A stretch of DNA of 64,000 bases, taken from the NCBI GenBank assembly GCA_013334965.1, contig JAAXWO010000007.1, positions 91,799 through 155,798 of the forward strand. The letters are read 5' to 3'. Below are positions 46,636-56,551 of the stretch, one piece after another. The position numbers were made by a program, and so were the translations under genes. The notes beneath the pieces were generated by a model, which searched no databases, was not told where the DNA came from, and saw nothing but the letters and a program-made list of their open reading frames with translations. The stretch comes from Chlorobiaceae bacterium. GTDB taxonomy: Bacteria > Bacteroidota > Chlorobiia > Chlorobiales > Chlorobiaceae. Every line of letters starts with the position of its first letter. The first letter of the stretch is position 1.

Positions 46636-47670
46636 ATGTCGACACAAAGAATTTTAAGCGGAATGCGGCCGACAGGCCGACTGCATCTGGGACACTATAC
46701 CGGCGCACTCGAAAACTGGATCGAACAGCAGAACCTCCTTCAGCCTGACGGCACCCGCGCCTATGAGACCTGCTTCCTGATAGCCGACTACCATAACCTC
46801 ACTACTTCCCTCGACACCGGAAGCATCTACGAGAACTCGCTCGACATGCTTGTCGACTGGCTTGCCGCAGGTGTCGATCCAGAGAAAAGCCCTGTCTTCA
46901 GGCAGTCCCAGGTCAAGGAGCACGCTGAGCTGTTCCTCATCTTCGCGATGTTGATCACCACATCACGTCTCGAAAGGAACCCGACCCTGAAAGAGCAGGT
47001 GCGCGACCTGAACATGGATTCACTGGTGTACGGGCATCTCGGCTATCCCGTCCTGCAGGCAGCTGATATCCTCCTGTACAAGGGGAATGTGGTCCCGGTA
47101 GGTGAAGACCAGATCCCGCATGTCGAGATCACCAGGGAGATCGCCAGGAAATTCAACACCCACTATCCTCATCCGATCCTTGGTGAGGTTTTTCCTGAAC
47201 CGGCGCCGAAAATAACGAAGTTTTCACGTCTCGTCGGCCTCGACGGCAAAGCCAAGATGTCGAAGTCGCTTGGCAACACGATCCTTCTGGGCGATACACC
47301 GGAAGAGATCTGGGGAAAGATGCGCAATGCCGTGACCGATACCCAGAAGGTCAGAAGAAACGATCCTGGCCGCCCGGAAGTCTGCCTTGTGTTCAGCTAC
47401 CACCAGAAATTCTCCAGCGAAGAAGAGCTCGCGTCGATCGAAGAGGGTTGCCGTTCGGGATCGTTGGGTTGCGTCGACTGCAAGAAGATGTGCGCGGCAA
47501 ATATTTCTGAAGAATTGGCCCCCATGCTCGAAAAACGTCGCTATTACGAGGAACATCCGGATATGGTCCGCCAGATACTCCATGACGGTGAAGCAAAAGC
47601 CCGTCTCATCGCACGCGAAACCATGAGCGAAGTTCGGCAGGCAATGCACCTCGGGGAGGCTATCATATGA
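46636..47670 (+). CDS. trpS: Tryptophanyl-tRNA synthetase
   Basis: Class I aminoacyl-tRNA synthetase charging tRNA-Trp. 344 residues. The HIGH-like motif is GRLHLGHYTGALENW at the N-terminus, and the KMSKS loop is DGKAKMSKSLGNTI. SGMRPTGRLHLGHY, the opening of bacterial TrpRS, is clear. It is followed by a HAD phosphatase gene whose ATG overlaps the trpS stop as ATGA, and then by argS. Confidence 0.97.
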   Translation: MSTQRILSGMRPTGRLHLGHYTGALENWIEQQNLLQPDGTRAYETCFLIADYHNLTTSLDTGSIYENSLDMLVDWLAAGVDPEKSPVFRQSQVKEHAELFLIFAMLITTSRLERNPTLKEQVRDLNMDSLVYGHLGYPVLQAADILLYKGNVVPVGEDQIPHVEITREIARKFNTHYPHPILGEVFPEPAPKITKFSRLVGLDGKAKMSKSLGNTILLGDTPEEIWGKMRNAVTDTQKVRRNDPGRPEVCLVFSYHQKFSSEEELASIEEGCRSGSLGCVDCKKMCAANISEELAPMLEKRRYYEEHPDMVRQILHDGEAKARLIARETMSEVRQAMHLGEAII

Positions 47671-48377
47671 GTGTGACCAATCCTTCCGTCAACGGCAGCA
47701 AGGCATTCATTTTCGACATGGACGGAGTGCTGGTCGACAACATGAAGATGCACGCCCAGTCATGGGTCAACCTTTTCAGCGACTACGGCCTTGAGGGGCT
47801 TGACCCCGACCGTTACCTTGTCGAAACCGCCGGTATGAAGGGGCTCGACGTATTGCGCTACTTCCTTGATCCGGCAATCTCCGTCGAAGAGGCTGAGCGC
47901 CTGACGGAACTCAAGGATATCCTGTACCGTGTCATGAATCGGGAGGCGATCCTGCCGATGCCGGGGCTGGAGGTGTTTCTCGACAGCGCTTCCGAAAACG
48001 GCATCAGGCTCGGCATAGGTACCGGCGCAGGCCCGAAAAACATCGCCTATGTCCTTGATCTGATCGGAATGCAGTCAAGGTTCCAGGCCATCGTGGGGGC
48101 TCATCAGGTCAGCCACGGCAAACCTCATCCCGAAACTTTCCTTAAAGCCGCCGAACTCCTCGGTGCCGACCCGTCGTCATGCATCGTTTTCGAAGATGCC
48201 CTTCCCGGCGTGGAAGCGGCTGCAGCTGCAGGCATGAGCTGCATCGCCGTCACGACGACGAACCGTCCGGAGGCGTTTGCGGATTTCGGAAACGTCATCA
48301 GAATCATCGACGATTTTTCCGGTCTAAGGCCGGAAGAGCTGCATGCTCTTTCAGGCAGCGTCAAAACAATGTCATAA
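47667..48377 (+). CDS. HAD-superfamily phosphatase (phosphoglucomutase/phosphatase type)
   Basis: 236 residues. HAD motif [19 protein letters not shown] with the nucleophilic Asp at the N-terminus, motif II around [10 protein letters not shown], motif [19 protein letters not shown] and motif [23 protein letters not shown]. The cap is of the alpha-helical beta-phosphoglucomutase-like class, so sugar phosphates are likely substrates, but the exact one is not known. It is coupled to trpS (ATGA) and ends 10 bases before argS. Confidence 0.9.
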   Translation: MSVTNPSVNGSKAFIFDMDGVLVDNMKMHAQSWVNLFSDYGLEGLDPDRYLVETAGMKGLDVLRYFLDPAISVEEAERLTELKDILYRVMNREAILPMPGLEVFLDSASENGIRLGIGTGAGPKNIAYVLDLIGMQSRFQAIVGAHQVSHGKPHPETFLKAAELLGADPSSCIVFEDALPGVEAAAAAGMSCIAVTTTNRPEAFADFGNVIRIIDDFSGLRPEELHALSGSVKTMS

Positions 48378-48387
48378 CGGAAACCCG

Positions 48388-50043
48388 ATGCGAGCATTTT
48401 TCGTCCCTTTCATCCAGGATGCGCTGCGTTCTGCAGGTATAGAGACTGACAAGGATATCCTGATCGAAAAACCGACTGAAAAGAAATTCGGTGATTTTTC
48501 AACCAACATCGCGCTGCTGCTGGCCAAGGAGCTGAAAAAGAATCCGAGGACGCTCGCAGGTGAGATCATGGAACATTTCGCCTTTCCTGAAGGTACGGTC
48601 GTAAAGACAGATGTTGCCGGTCCCGGCTTCATCAATTTCCACCTTGAACCTGCGTTCATCATGCGTACGGTCAGGGATGTCCTGAGTGAGGGCGAATCCT
48701 TCGGAAGCAACCCCGCGGGCAAGGGACAGGGCGCCATTGTAGAATATGTCAGCGCAAACCCGACCGGACCGCTGACTGTCGGACGCGGACGCGGAGGCGT
48801 GCTCGGAGACTGCATCGCCAACCTGCTCGAAACTCAGGGCTACGACGTCACCAGGGAGTACTATTTCAACGATGCCGGACGCCAGATGCAGATCCTCGCC
48901 GAGTCGGTCAGGTACCGTTACCTTGAGCAGTGCGGCATGACGGTCGATTTTCCCGAGTCGCATTACCAGGGCGATTATATCCGCAATATTGCCGAGACGC
49001 TGTTCATAGAGCATGGCGATGAGCTTGCAAAGAGCGAAAGCCTCTCCGTTTTCAAGGAGACCGCGGAGGGGATCATCTTCGACTCAATCAGGAAAACCCT
49101 TGCCAGGCTTTCGATAACCCACGACTCCTTCTTCAACGAGCACACCCTCTACAAGGCTGAAGAGGGTGGAATTTCGCCCAACCAGGCGGTCATTGAAGCT
49201 CTCGATGCAAAAGGATTCATCTCGAAATTCGATAACGCCACGTGGTTCCTGACGACGAAGCTCGGACAGGAAAAAGACAAGGTGCTCATCAAGTCATCAG
49301 GAGACCCGAGCTATCGACTTCCTGATATCGCCTACCACGTCACCAAATTCAACCGGGGCTTCTCACTGATGGTCAACGTGTTCGGCGCCGACCATATCGA
49401 CGAATATCCCGACGTGAACGAAGCGCTGAAGATTCTCGGATATGATACAGGAAGAATCCGCGTGGCGATCAACCAGTTCGTCACGACGACCGTCGGCGGA
49501 CAGACGATCAAAATGTCGACAAGGAAAGGCAACGCAGACCTTCTCGACGACCTTATCGACGACGTTGGGGCTGATGCTACGCGACTGTTCTTCATCATGC
49601 GCAGCAAGGACTCGCACCTCAATTTCGATATCGACCTCGCGAAAAAACAGTCCAAGGACAATCCCGTCTTCTACCTGCAATACGCCCATGCAAGGATCTG
49701 CAGCCTGATGAGAATGGCCGGCAATGAGATCGGCTTCAATGCTGATTCGGCCACCGGCGAAGGACTTGACGTTCTTGACAGCGAAGTTGAAATAGAGCTG
49801 GCCTCTGCGCTGCTCGACTATCCAGACGTCATCCAGTCATGCCTGCGATTCCTCGAACCCCAGAAAATGGTCGAGTACCTCCATGGGATTGCCGAGCTCT
49901 TCCACAAGTTCTACCAGGAGTGCCCCATCCTGAAAGCCGACCCCGCAATCCGGACGGCAAGGCTTGAGCTGTCGCTCTGCGTACGAAGGGTTCTGCGCAA
50001 CGGATTCACCATCCTTGGCATTTCCGCCCCGGAATCGATGTAA
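48388..50043 (+). CDS. argS: Arginyl-tRNA synthetase
   Basis: Class I synthetase charging tRNA-Arg. 551 residues from the ATG at 48388, preceded by an ACGGA site; the longer frame would overlap the HAD gene. It has the N-terminal Add-1 domain, [20 protein letters not shown] in the HIGH position, [34 protein letters not shown] in the KMSKS position, and the C-terminal DALR anticodon domain. The HIGH motif is degenerate: LTVGRGRG in place of LHVGHxRG. It converges with nadD. Confidence 0.95.
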   Translation: MRAFFVPFIQDALRSAGIETDKDILIEKPTEKKFGDFSTNIALLLAKELKKNPRTLAGEIMEHFAFPEGTVVKTDVAGPGFINFHLEPAFIMRTVRDVLSEGESFGSNPAGKGQGAIVEYVSANPTGPLTVGRGRGGVLGDCIANLLETQGYDVTREYYFNDAGRQMQILAESVRYRYLEQCGMTVDFPESHYQGDYIRNIAETLFIEHGDELAKSESLSVFKETAEGIIFDSIRKTLARLSITHDSFFNEHTLYKAEEGGISPNQAVIEALDAKGFISKFDNATWFLTTKLGQEKDKVLIKSSGDPSYRLPDIAYHVTKFNRGFSLMVNVFGADHIDEYPDVNEALKILGYDTGRIRVAINQFVTTTVGGQTIKMSTRKGNADLLDDLIDDVGADATRLFFIMRSKDSHLNFDIDLAKKQSKDNPVFYLQYAHARICSLMRMAGNEIGFNADSATGEGLDVLDSEVEIELASALLDYPDVIQSCLRFLEPQKMVEYLHGIAELFHKFYQECPILKADPAIRTARLELSLCVRRVLRNGFTILGISAPESM

Positions 50044-50055
50044 CCACCTGACTGT

Positions 50056-50652
50056 TCAGGCGCTGGCGTCGTGGTAAATCCCGCGGTCGGCGATGTATTC
50101 GGCAATCGGGGAAGGAACGAGATGGAGAACCGGAATCCCCGAGGCAATTCTCGTCCTGACGTCAGTTGCGGAGACGGGCATGTCGAAATCGTGGAATTCG
50201 GCTTGCGGAAGAGGGGCTCCTGAATCATCTCCGCCATGTTCAATGCCCGGCCTCCCGAATACCGCTATCCTGCATAGGGCTGGTATATCCTCATAAGATT
50301 TCCAGCGTGGCATCTGCCGATAACTGTCCTCCCCTGCGAGAAACACCCGTTCAGCCACAGGATAAAGCCTCTTCATGTGCCGAAGCAGTTCAACGGTATA
50401 TGATGATCCGGGTTGCTCCAGCTCCCATCTGCTTACCGCGGCTATGGCGCCCGTGGCGTTGATTTCGTCTGCAAGCAGTTGCGCCATCGCTGCACGGTCT
50501 TCGTCCGGTGCATCCGATGGCGCCTTGAAAGGATTTTTGGAAACGGAAATGATCAGCAGGTCCAGATCGAGAAGATCCCGGGCATAAAGGCACAAGGCCA
50601 GATGACCGTTATGAGGAGGGTCGAACGATCCTCCAAATACCCCGAGACGCAC
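50056..50652 (-). CDS. nadD: Nicotinate-nucleotide adenylyltransferase
   Basis: Adenylates nicotinate mononucleotide in NAD synthesis. 198 residues. The nucleotidyltransferase motif is FGGSFDPPHNGHLALCLYA at the start, SVSKNPFK follows, and ISSTYVR-type end motif is replaced by MPVSATDVRTRIASGIPV. The start is a GTG whose first base is the last base of the bamD TAG (TAGTG), so the two are coupled. It converges with argS with only 12 bases between. Confidence 0.94.
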   Translation of the reverse strand: MRLGVFGGSFDPPHNGHLALCLYARDLLDLDLLIISVSKNPFKAPSDAPDEDRAAMAQLLADEINATGAIAAVSRWELEQPGSSYTVELLRHMKRLYPVAERVFLAGEDSYRQMPRWKSYEDIPALCRIAVFGRPGIEHGGDDSGAPLPQAEFHDFDMPVSATDVRTRIASGIPVLHLVPSPIAEYIADRGIYHDASA

Positions 50653-51578
50653 TATTTTGCGGGTTGCCGAGAGTTTGAAAAGTTTTCAAGCACTTTTTTG
50701 TATGCGCCTTCGACCTTCTTGGTTTTATCCGGGAACAGCTGCTGGTACTGTTCAATGGCCTGTCGCGCCTCAAACCACTTGTTACGTTTTACGTTCATGT
50801 CGATTTTTCCGAGCCATGCCGGTTCGAGCCATTTAGTATCAGGATACAGAACGATGATCTGGTCATAGAAGATTACCGCCGAACGATACTTCTTGAGCTT
50901 TACATACTGCAGTGCGATCGAGTACCTGTTGTGTGCGAGTTTTTCCCTGAGCACAGGGATCGCCGCCGAGCAATAGTTTGCTGGCGACTGACGGGCAAGG
51001 TCAGCCATGGCGGCATTATACTTCGACTTGTAGGAGAAGTTGTTGGGATTGACCTTCAGCAGCTCCCTGTAGGTTTCAACGTCCGTAATCGCCTGTGAAG
51101 ACTCCTGTGCAGGATACTGGTCGAGGTAGTTCTGGAACTCAGCCATGGCTTTGACCGTGTACTCCTGGTCGAGTTCATGGCCGGGCGACATCTTTTCATA
51201 AGATCTCGCAAGCTGATACTGTGCGTCTTTAGCATAGGGGGAGTCCGGCGTCTGCTGAAGGAGCCTCCGGTAGACATCCGCGGACAGGAGATATTGCCCT
51301 GAAAGAAAATAAGCATCACCAAGTGAATGGAGCACATCATCCTCGAGATCGGTAGCTCTCGTAGAAAACATCATGGGATCAAGGCGAAGTATCGCCTTGT
51401 CGTATTTCTTCTTCGCTATAAGATCGGTGGCCTCGCGGTAACGCTGCTCGACAGAAATTTCCTGCACAGGCTTTTTGGAGACCAATTTGGAAGAAGAACA
51501 TGATGAAAGCAACAGCACGAGGCAGAGCAGACCGGGCACAAACGTAAGCACAGGTTTTCTCATGGCCGATAAAGACAT
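50652..51578 (-). CDS. bamD: Outer-membrane protein assembly lipoprotein BamD
   Basis: 308 residues from the ATG at 51578, which has GGGAG five bases upstream; a GTG at 51584 is less likely. Signal peptide with a lipobox (LVLLLSSCSSS). A TPR superhelix follows, with repeats such as DDVLHSLGDAYFLSGQYLLSADVYRRLL and AQYQLARSY, as in BamD/YfiO, the essential partner of BamA in beta-barrel insertion. The 271-base gap upstream to the tRNA shows no gene. It is coupled to nadD. Confidence 0.88.
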   Translation of the reverse strand: MSLSAMRKPVLTFVPGLLCLVLLLSSCSSSKLVSKKPVQEISVEQRYREATDLIAKKKYDKAILRLDPMMFSTRATDLEDDVLHSLGDAYFLSGQYLLSADVYRRLLQQTPDSPYAKDAQYQLARSYEKMSPGHELDQEYTVKAMAEFQNYLDQYPAQESSQAITDVETYRELLKVNPNNFSYKSKYNAAMADLARQSPANYCSAAIPVLREKLAHNRYSIALQYVKLKKYRSAVIFYDQIIVLYPDTKWLEPAWLGKIDMNVKRNKWFEARQAIEQYQQLFPDKTKKVEGAYKKVLENFSNSRQPAK

Positions 51579-51856
51579 AGACACTCCCTTGAACCGTGTG
51601 AATAAAATATTGACTTATAAACGATGGTGCCGTCGGCTTGACAACGGAACAGACCGATTACGCTTGAATATATTCGAACAGAACTGCAGGCAGGTGAGCA
51701 GCATCATAGAGAAAGGATTCTCGTCTATTTTGCCCTGTACATCAACTCCGGCTGTTCATCTGGACATTTTCCGACAACATATCGACAAAACAGGCAACTA
51801 TCGACAAAAGAAAAAAGAGCATACGTTTCGATTCAGGCAACGTATGGTGGATGTTG

Positions 51857-51929
51857 TGGAGCTTAGGGGAGTCGAACCCCTGACCTTCTCATTGCGAACG
51901 AGACGCTCTACCAACTGAGCTAAAGCCCC
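51857..51929 (-). tRNA. tRNA-Ala (anticodon CGC)
   Basis: Cloverleaf on the minus strand: acceptor GGGGCTT / AAGCTCC with the Ala-specific G3-U70 pair, D-arm with GTTGGTAGA, anticodon stem TCTCG / TGAGA with loop TTCGCAA (anticodon CGC) and T-arm GGGGTTCGACTCCCC. Discriminator is A. CCA is not encoded; the genomic sequence continues as CAA. It stands alone between bamD and the ATP synthase operon. Confidence 0.95.
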
Positions 51930-51996
51930 GAAGCATCATTGATGATGTTACGAATTTTCAACGATGGGCACAATATAAACCTTTTCAGGTACACCA

Positions 51997-52024
51997 AAAA
52001 AGCCTGCAACAGTGCAGGCTTTTT
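51997..52024 (-). terminator. Intrinsic terminator after atpH
   Basis: A 12-base stem (AAAAAGCCTGCA at 51997-52008 with its complement at 52013-52024) and a 4-base loop, followed by T residues on the minus strand. It lies about 25 bases after the atpH stop and closes the ATP synthase operon. Read on the plus strand it also ends in Ts. Confidence 0.9.
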
Positions 52025-52046
52025 GGAATATCTTCAAAAACTTGTC

Positions 52047-52592
52047 TCAGGCAGATTCACCTGAGAGCGATTTTCTGAGGAGCTGAAGCTGATGGCTTAC
52101 GCTTCCGTCAAGAATCGTATCGCCTATTTTAACAGTAACGCCGCCAATCAGGGTTTCATCGAGCGACATGGTGGCGCGAATCTTTTTGCCGGTCCTCACT
52201 GAAAGACCGGATACCAGATCCTTTGCCTGATCTTCGCTGAGCCTGACTGCGCTTTTTACCTTTGCGTTCACGACGCCGTTCTTCTCGTCGAGCAATGTGA
52301 CGAACTCACGGATGACTTCAGGAAGCAGGCCCGCACGTTTCTTGTGTGCCAGCAACTTCATGAACATCATCGTCTTTTCACCAACATCAGTCCTGAATAT
52401 CTCTTCAAGAAGCCTTGATTTGGCATCACCCTTGATGAGAGGGCTTCTGAGCGCCAGAATGAGTTCACGGCTATGCACGAGCACTTCGTCTATCTTCTGT
52501 AGATCTTCAGTAACCATCTCCAGAAAATTACCCTCTACTGCCACATCGAGCAATGCCGAAGCGTATCGACGGCTTGCAATTGCACTTGACAT
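52047..52592 (-). CDS. atpH: ATP synthase F1 delta subunit
   Basis: 181 residues. The OSCP/delta subunit joins F1 to the b-subunit stator. It has the conserved YASALLDVA at the N-terminus and the C-terminal IRATMSLDETLIGGVTVKIGDTILDGSVSHQL, where the GG(V/F)xxxxGDxxxDxS motif is family-typical. It is the last gene of this operon; atpA and atpG, which usually follow, are absent and must lie elsewhere. It starts 15 bases after atpF. Confidence 0.95.
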   Translation of the reverse strand: MSSAIASRRYASALLDVAVEGNFLEMVTEDLQKIDEVLVHSRELILALRSPLIKGDAKSRLLEEIFRTDVGEKTMMFMKLLAHKKRAGLLPEVIREFVTLLDEKNGVVNAKVKSAVRLSEDQAKDLVSGLSVRTGKKIRATMSLDETLIGGVTVKIGDTILDGSVSHQLQLLRKSLSGESA

Positions 52593-52607
52593 ATTTCCGG
52601 AGTTTTA

Positions 52608-53135
52608 TCAGTTACGTGTGGCGGACATTTCCCTGATCATGTCGTTGACCACTGCTTTCTGCTTTTCAGCATCGAGGGTGGCCCTTAATATTTTTTCTGC
52701 GCCTTTAACCGCCATATCGGCAACTTCATTCCTGAGCACATCGAGAGCGCGTCGTTTTTCCTGCTCGATCTCATCTTTTGCGGAAGCGATCATTTTCAGC
52801 GATTCGGCCTGCGCTTTTTCAGTAAGCTCGGTACGAACCTTATCTGCATATTCACGACCTTCCCTGATGATTTTTTCAGCTTCTGCATCGGCCTTGGCCA
52901 GCAGTTCCCTGTTTTTCTTCAGAATTGACTCAGACTCGTCTTTTGCCGCATGAGCACGGTCAATCGCCGACTGGATTCCTTTTTCCCGCTCTTCGAGCAT
53001 CGAAACGATAGGGCCCCATGCGATCTTCCTCAGAATAACCAGAACGATGAAAAACGTGATCGCTGTCCAGAAGATGAGTCCTGGATTCGGATCGAGGAGG
53101 CTGCCGCTGAGAAGAATAATCCCTGACGTTAACAT
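52608..53135 (-). CDS. atpF: ATP synthase F0 b subunit
   Basis: 175 residues. One N-terminal transmembrane helix ([21 protein letters not shown]) anchors a long charged coiled coil ([20 protein letters not shown] onward) that makes the peripheral stalk. The family FWTxxxF motif is present. It follows atpE by about 88 bases and precedes atpH. Confidence 0.95.
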   Translation of the reverse strand: MLTSGIILLSGSLLDPNPGLIFWTAITFFIVLVILRKIAWGPIVSMLEEREKGIQSAIDRAHAAKDESESILKKNRELLAKADAEAEKIIREGREYADKVRTELTEKAQAESLKMIASAKDEIEQEKRRALDVLRNEVADMAVKGAEKILRATLDAEKQKAVVNDMIREMSATRN

Positions 53136-53222
53136 GAACTCTGTTCTTTAACAGATTGATGAAATCCGCCTGCAACCGATTTTAAGGGGGCTGCAGGCGG
53201 GTTAAGCTATGGCGATCCTGTA

Positions 53223-53444
53223 TTACTTCAAAGCAAGAAGCACACAGATAACCTCACCGAACAGCGCGACGCCTTCGATAAGAGCAGCTGCGATGATCAT
53301 CGTGGTACGGATATCCGAAGTGGCTTCAGGCTGACGGGCCGTGCCTTCTGCTGCGGAAGCCGCGATGTTTCCGATACCAAGACCTGCACCGATAACTGCC
53401 AGACCGGCGCCGAGACCGGCACCTAAATAACCCAAACCTTCCAT
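53223..53444 (-). CDS. atpE: ATP synthase F0 c subunit
   Basis: 73-residue proteolipid that forms the rotor ring: two hydrophobic helices joined by a polar loop (ARQPEATSD, equivalent to the RQP loop). The ion-binding Glu lies in AAALIEGVALFGEV. Without a Q/S-T Na+ signature around the carboxylate it is most likely a proton type. It is separated by 121 bases from atpB, a gap with no gene. Confidence 0.96.
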   Translation of the reverse strand: MEGLGYLGAGLGAGLAVIGAGLGIGNIAASAAEGTARQPEATSDIRTTMIIAAALIEGVALFGEVICVLLALK

Positions 53445-53565
53445 CTTTGAATTGCCTCCGTTTATGTTTGTATAATGCGAATGCTACACGTCGTAGCTGT
53501 TCTGAAAAAAGTCTATAAACCTAAAGATACTATTTCTTTTTCAAAAGATCAGCGCAGCACTGTAA

Positions 53566-54603
53566 TCAGTGATGCGAAGATTCGACTGCATGTTCATCAT
53601 GATCCTCATGCGCTGTAGCCAGACCGATAAAGAGAGCCGACAGCATCGTAAAGACAAACGCCTGCAGGAATGCGACGAAAAGCTCAAGCAGGTAGATGAA
53701 GATTGCGAACGGCACTGAAACTGCCGCGGCGACGATGTAGCTCTTCAGGATGAAGCTGATGAAAATAAGGCTGAGAATGATGATGTGACCGGCCGTCATG
53801 TTGGCGAAAAGTCGGATGGTCAGCGCGAAAGGTTTCGTAAACTGGCCGATGATTTCGATCGGTATCATGATGATCCAGAGCGACCAGTGGGTTCCTGCCG
53901 TCAGGTGCTGCGCGTATCCCTTGACGCCGAGCTCCTTGAAAGATGCCGCCTGTGTGATCACGAAAGTGAATGCCGCAAGCGTGAGCGTAACGTTGATGTT
54001 ACCGGTCGCCGTTGCACCGTAAGGGATGAGGCCGAGCAGGTTACAGACCAGGATGAAAAAGAATACCGTAAGCAGATATGGCACATGCTTCTCATAACCA
54101 TGACCGATGTTCGATTTGGCCACATCGTTCCTGATGAAATCGACGAGCGCCTCAATGACGTTGGCAATACCCTTTGGCGCCTGCTTCGCCGACAGCTTCT
54201 TTACGCTCGCCCCTGCAGTGCCCGCTACGATGAGAAGCACCAACGAGGCCAGCCATATCATGACGACATGCTTGGTGATCGAGATGTCAAGAGTGCCGAG
54301 CTGGAGATGGGGAAGTTCGATTTCGCCGAAAGGTTCAAAAGCGAAAACATTGCTGTCGCGAACATGGTGCATGATGACGTCGCCGGCTTTTTCCTCATGC
54401 TCCCCAGCAGGTTCGGCAGTCGCGGCGGCGGCTTCAACGGCAGGCGCGGCTCCAGGAGCAGCGACAGGCGCTTCAACAGCGGCGGCGGCATGCACGGTAG
54501 GTTGGGCCCCTTCAGTTCCGGTAACAGCAAACACATGGCTGTTCAGGCTTAGAAGGACAGGCACGACCAGTGCCAGAATTCTCGATATCGATGTAACTCG
54601 CAT
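53566..54603 (-). CDS. atpB: ATP synthase F0 a subunit
   Basis: 345 residues, longer than the usual 230-270. The channel part carries the essential Arg in [19 protein letters not shown] and the C-terminal [18 protein letters not shown]. The extra N-terminus holds a cleavable-looking signal ([18 protein letters not shown]) and an Ala/Pro-rich stretch ([20 protein letters not shown]), presumably periplasmic. The same extension occurs in other Chlorobi a-subunits as far as I recall. It is 15 bases from the gene before it. Confidence 0.94.
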   Translation of the reverse strand: MRVTSISRILALVVPVLLSLNSHVFAVTGTEGAQPTVHAAAAVEAPVAAPGAAPAVEAAAATAEPAGEHEEKAGDVIMHHVRDSNVFAFEPFGEIELPHLQLGTLDISITKHVVMIWLASLVLLIVAGTAGASVKKLSAKQAPKGIANVIEALVDFIRNDVAKSNIGHGYEKHVPYLLTVFFFILVCNLLGLIPYGATATGNINVTLTLAAFTFVITQAASFKELGVKGYAQHLTAGTHWSLWIIMIPIEIIGQFTKPFALTIRLFANMTAGHIIILSLIFISFILKSYIVAAAVSVPFAIFIYLLELFVAFLQAFVFTMLSALFIGLATAHEDHDEHAVESSHH

Positions 54604-54618
54604 AGACTGATTATTCGA

Positions 54619-55014
54619 TTATCCGTTTCTCGCAGCGTTTTTCTTCAGTTGGTTCTTCTTCTGATAGCCAAGAATCTCGACGATCAGGTAAATGCAGTAA
54701 AAGGAGATGAACGACACCACAAAATCGATGGATTTCACCATTCCCAGGAGATTAACCACCAGGACGATTGCCATGATCACCAGCAGCCTCAAGGTAAGAC
54801 CGCCAAAAACGACCAGGGTAAAAATCCGGGACTCCTTGTCAAATGCATACTCAAAGAGCAGGTATCCTATCAGGGCATTGAGCGCAACCATTACCCACGC
54901 CGTGAAAACAGATGAAAGGTCAATCGGGAATCTGGTGTAACCCCAGTAAATGACCCCCCATAAAATGACGGACAAGATAAATAACTTTAATAGAAAATCA
55001 AATACAGGCTTCAT
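54619..55014 (-). CDS. AtpI-like membrane protein
   Basis: 131 residues with four hydrophobic segments (LFILSVILWGVIYWGY, FTAWVMVALNALIGYLLFEY, RLLVIMAIVLVVNLLGM, FVVSFISFYCIYLIVEIL) and a basic C-terminus. Its position just before atpB is that of atpI in other ATP synthase operons. AtpI helps c-ring assembly. Sequence similarity to AtpI is weak, so the call rests mainly on position and topology. Confidence 0.6.
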   Translation of the reverse strand: MKPVFDFLLKLFILSVILWGVIYWGYTRFPIDLSSVFTAWVMVALNALIGYLLFEYAFDKESRIFTLVVFGGLTLRLLVIMAIVLVVNLLGMVKSIDFVVSFISFYCIYLIVEILGYQKKNQLKKNAARNG

Positions 55015-55046
55015 ATCTCTCAGCTCTTTTCGTGATTTCAGATAAT

Positions 55047-55310
55047 TTATGGTTTGCTGTCGCTCTCCCGGTTCGCCTTCTTCACTATTTTTGCAAGGAC
55101 AAGTGCCATTCCGAGCATGCCGACTAGGACGCCGGCCAGCAATAGCAGCGGCGAGGTTCCGAACCTGATGTCCCCCCAGTATCCCAGAAAAACAAAGAAA
55201 GCAAAGCTGACCGCGATCTGCAGGCCGATGCCGAGATAATCGGATATCGCCCTCGTCGAACGGCCGAACTTGTCAACGTATTTTTCTTTTTTGCCGTCGT
55301 TATCGTCCAT
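55047..55310 (-). CDS. AtpZ/AtpI-family F0F1 ATP synthase accessory protein
   Basis: 87 residues from the ATG at 55310 (MDDNDGKKEKY), which follows AAGGAG; the ATG at 55343 lacks support. Two hydrophobic helices (YLGIGLQIAVSFAFFVFLGYW and LLLLAGVLVGMLGMALVL) separated by a GDxxFGTSP turn match the ATPase_gene1/AtpZ family (PF09527). The family is believed to aid ATP synthase assembly or Mg2+ supply. It is the first gene of the ATP synthase operon here. Confidence 0.82.
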   Translation of the reverse strand: MDDNDGKKEKYVDKFGRSTRAISDYLGIGLQIAVSFAFFVFLGYWGDIRFGTSPLLLLAGVLVGMLGMALVLAKIVKKANRESDSKP

Positions 55311-55370
55311 GACCGCTCTCCTTGCAATGGTCAGCGACTGCATGGCCGCTGGTATGGAACCACAGGGCCG

Positions 55371-56360
55371 TCACAATCCGCCCGATTCTTCGAACGCCTT
55401 AAGGTAAACATTCCATGTCGATTCGATAAGGGTGTCTAGCCCGCTGTATTTCGGCACCCAACCGAGAAGCTCCCTCGCCCTGGCGGATGTGGCGAAAAGG
55501 CATGGAGGATCTCCTGCCCGCCGCGGACCTATCTGTGAAGTGATGGGCCTGCCGGTAATTCGCCGGGCGGCATCGAGCATTTCAAGCACGCTGACCCCCT
55601 GCTCGCTACCGAGGTTCACGGAGAGGCTCCTGTCGTTCTTCTTCACATATTCAAAGGCGGCGACATGGGCGGCAGCGAGGTCGTTGACGTGAACGTAATC
55701 CCTGATGCATGTCCCGTCGCGGGTAGGATAGTCATCCCCGAATACCGTAAGCCCGGCCCTTACGCCAAGCGCAGCCTCCATAACGATGGGAAGAAGATTC
55801 CCGGGATTCCTCTCAAGCCCCCGGATTCGCCCGTTGATATCGAACCCTGCTGCGTTGAAATACCTGACCGAGGCGAAACGAAGCCCTTTGAGCCTGTCAT
55901 ACCATTCGAGTATCCGCTCAATTTCAAGCTTGGTGAATCCGTAATAGTTCTCCGGCTCTTTAGGGTGCTCCTCATCAATTGGCAGATAGGCGGGGTTTCC
56001 GAAAATCGCTGCCGATGAGGAAAATAGCAGGCACCTGATACCGTTCGCCACCGCATGATTGATCACGGATATCGTTCCGCAGATATTGCTCACGGAATAG
56101 GCCTCGGGATTCAGCATGGAATCACCGGCCGCCTTAAGGGCTGCAAGGTGCACGCATCCGTCGAACCCCGTCTTCATGACCCCGGCCAACCGTTCTCCAT
56201 CATGGACGTCACCGTGGACGAACCCGGCTTCAGGAAAAAGGTTCTCTTCCCGCCCAGTGGAAAGGTTGTCGAATACCGTTACCTCATAACCGCGGTCAAG
56301 GAACTCGCGGGCCACGTGGCTGCCGATGTATCCAGCTCCACCGATAACAAGGATTTTCAT
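55371..56360 (-). CDS. galE: UDP-glucose 4-epimerase GalE
   Basis: 329 residues from the ATG at 56360 (MKILVIGGAGYIGSHVAREF); the longer frame start at 56414 is unlikely. NAD-binding GGAGYIGSHVA, DNLSTGREEN, the Ser of LLFSSSAAIFGNP and the YYGFTK catalytic Tyr-Lys mark a short-chain epimerase. It interconverts UDP-glucose and UDP-galactose for polysaccharide synthesis. It is divergent from pgeF and upstream of the ATP synthase operon on the same strand. Confidence 0.92.
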   Translation of the reverse strand: MKILVIGGAGYIGSHVAREFLDRGYEVTVFDNLSTGREENLFPEAGFVHGDVHDGERLAGVMKTGFDGCVHLAALKAAGDSMLNPEAYSVSNICGTISVINHAVANGIRCLLFSSSAAIFGNPAYLPIDEEHPKEPENYYGFTKLEIERILEWYDRLKGLRFASVRYFNAAGFDINGRIRGLERNPGNLLPIVMEAALGVRAGLTVFGDDYPTRDGTCIRDYVHVNDLAAAHVAAFEYVKKNDRSLSVNLGSEQGVSVLEMLDAARRITGRPITSQIGPRRAGDPPCLFATSARARELLGWVPKYSGLDTLIESTWNVYLKAFEESGGL

Positions 56361-56551
56361 TGGATGATATTGATTGATCGGATGTTCGATGAAAAAGATA
56401 ACACATCCGGCCATAATATTGTGCCTTCACCGTGCGACTTGCATCTCTTTGATAAAATCAGGTATTTATAATGCTCCACCCGGTCCGTCGCATAGCGACG
56501 GCGGGACCATAAGCGATGCTTAAATTTTCCTCATCTTGTCCCTGACGCTCC

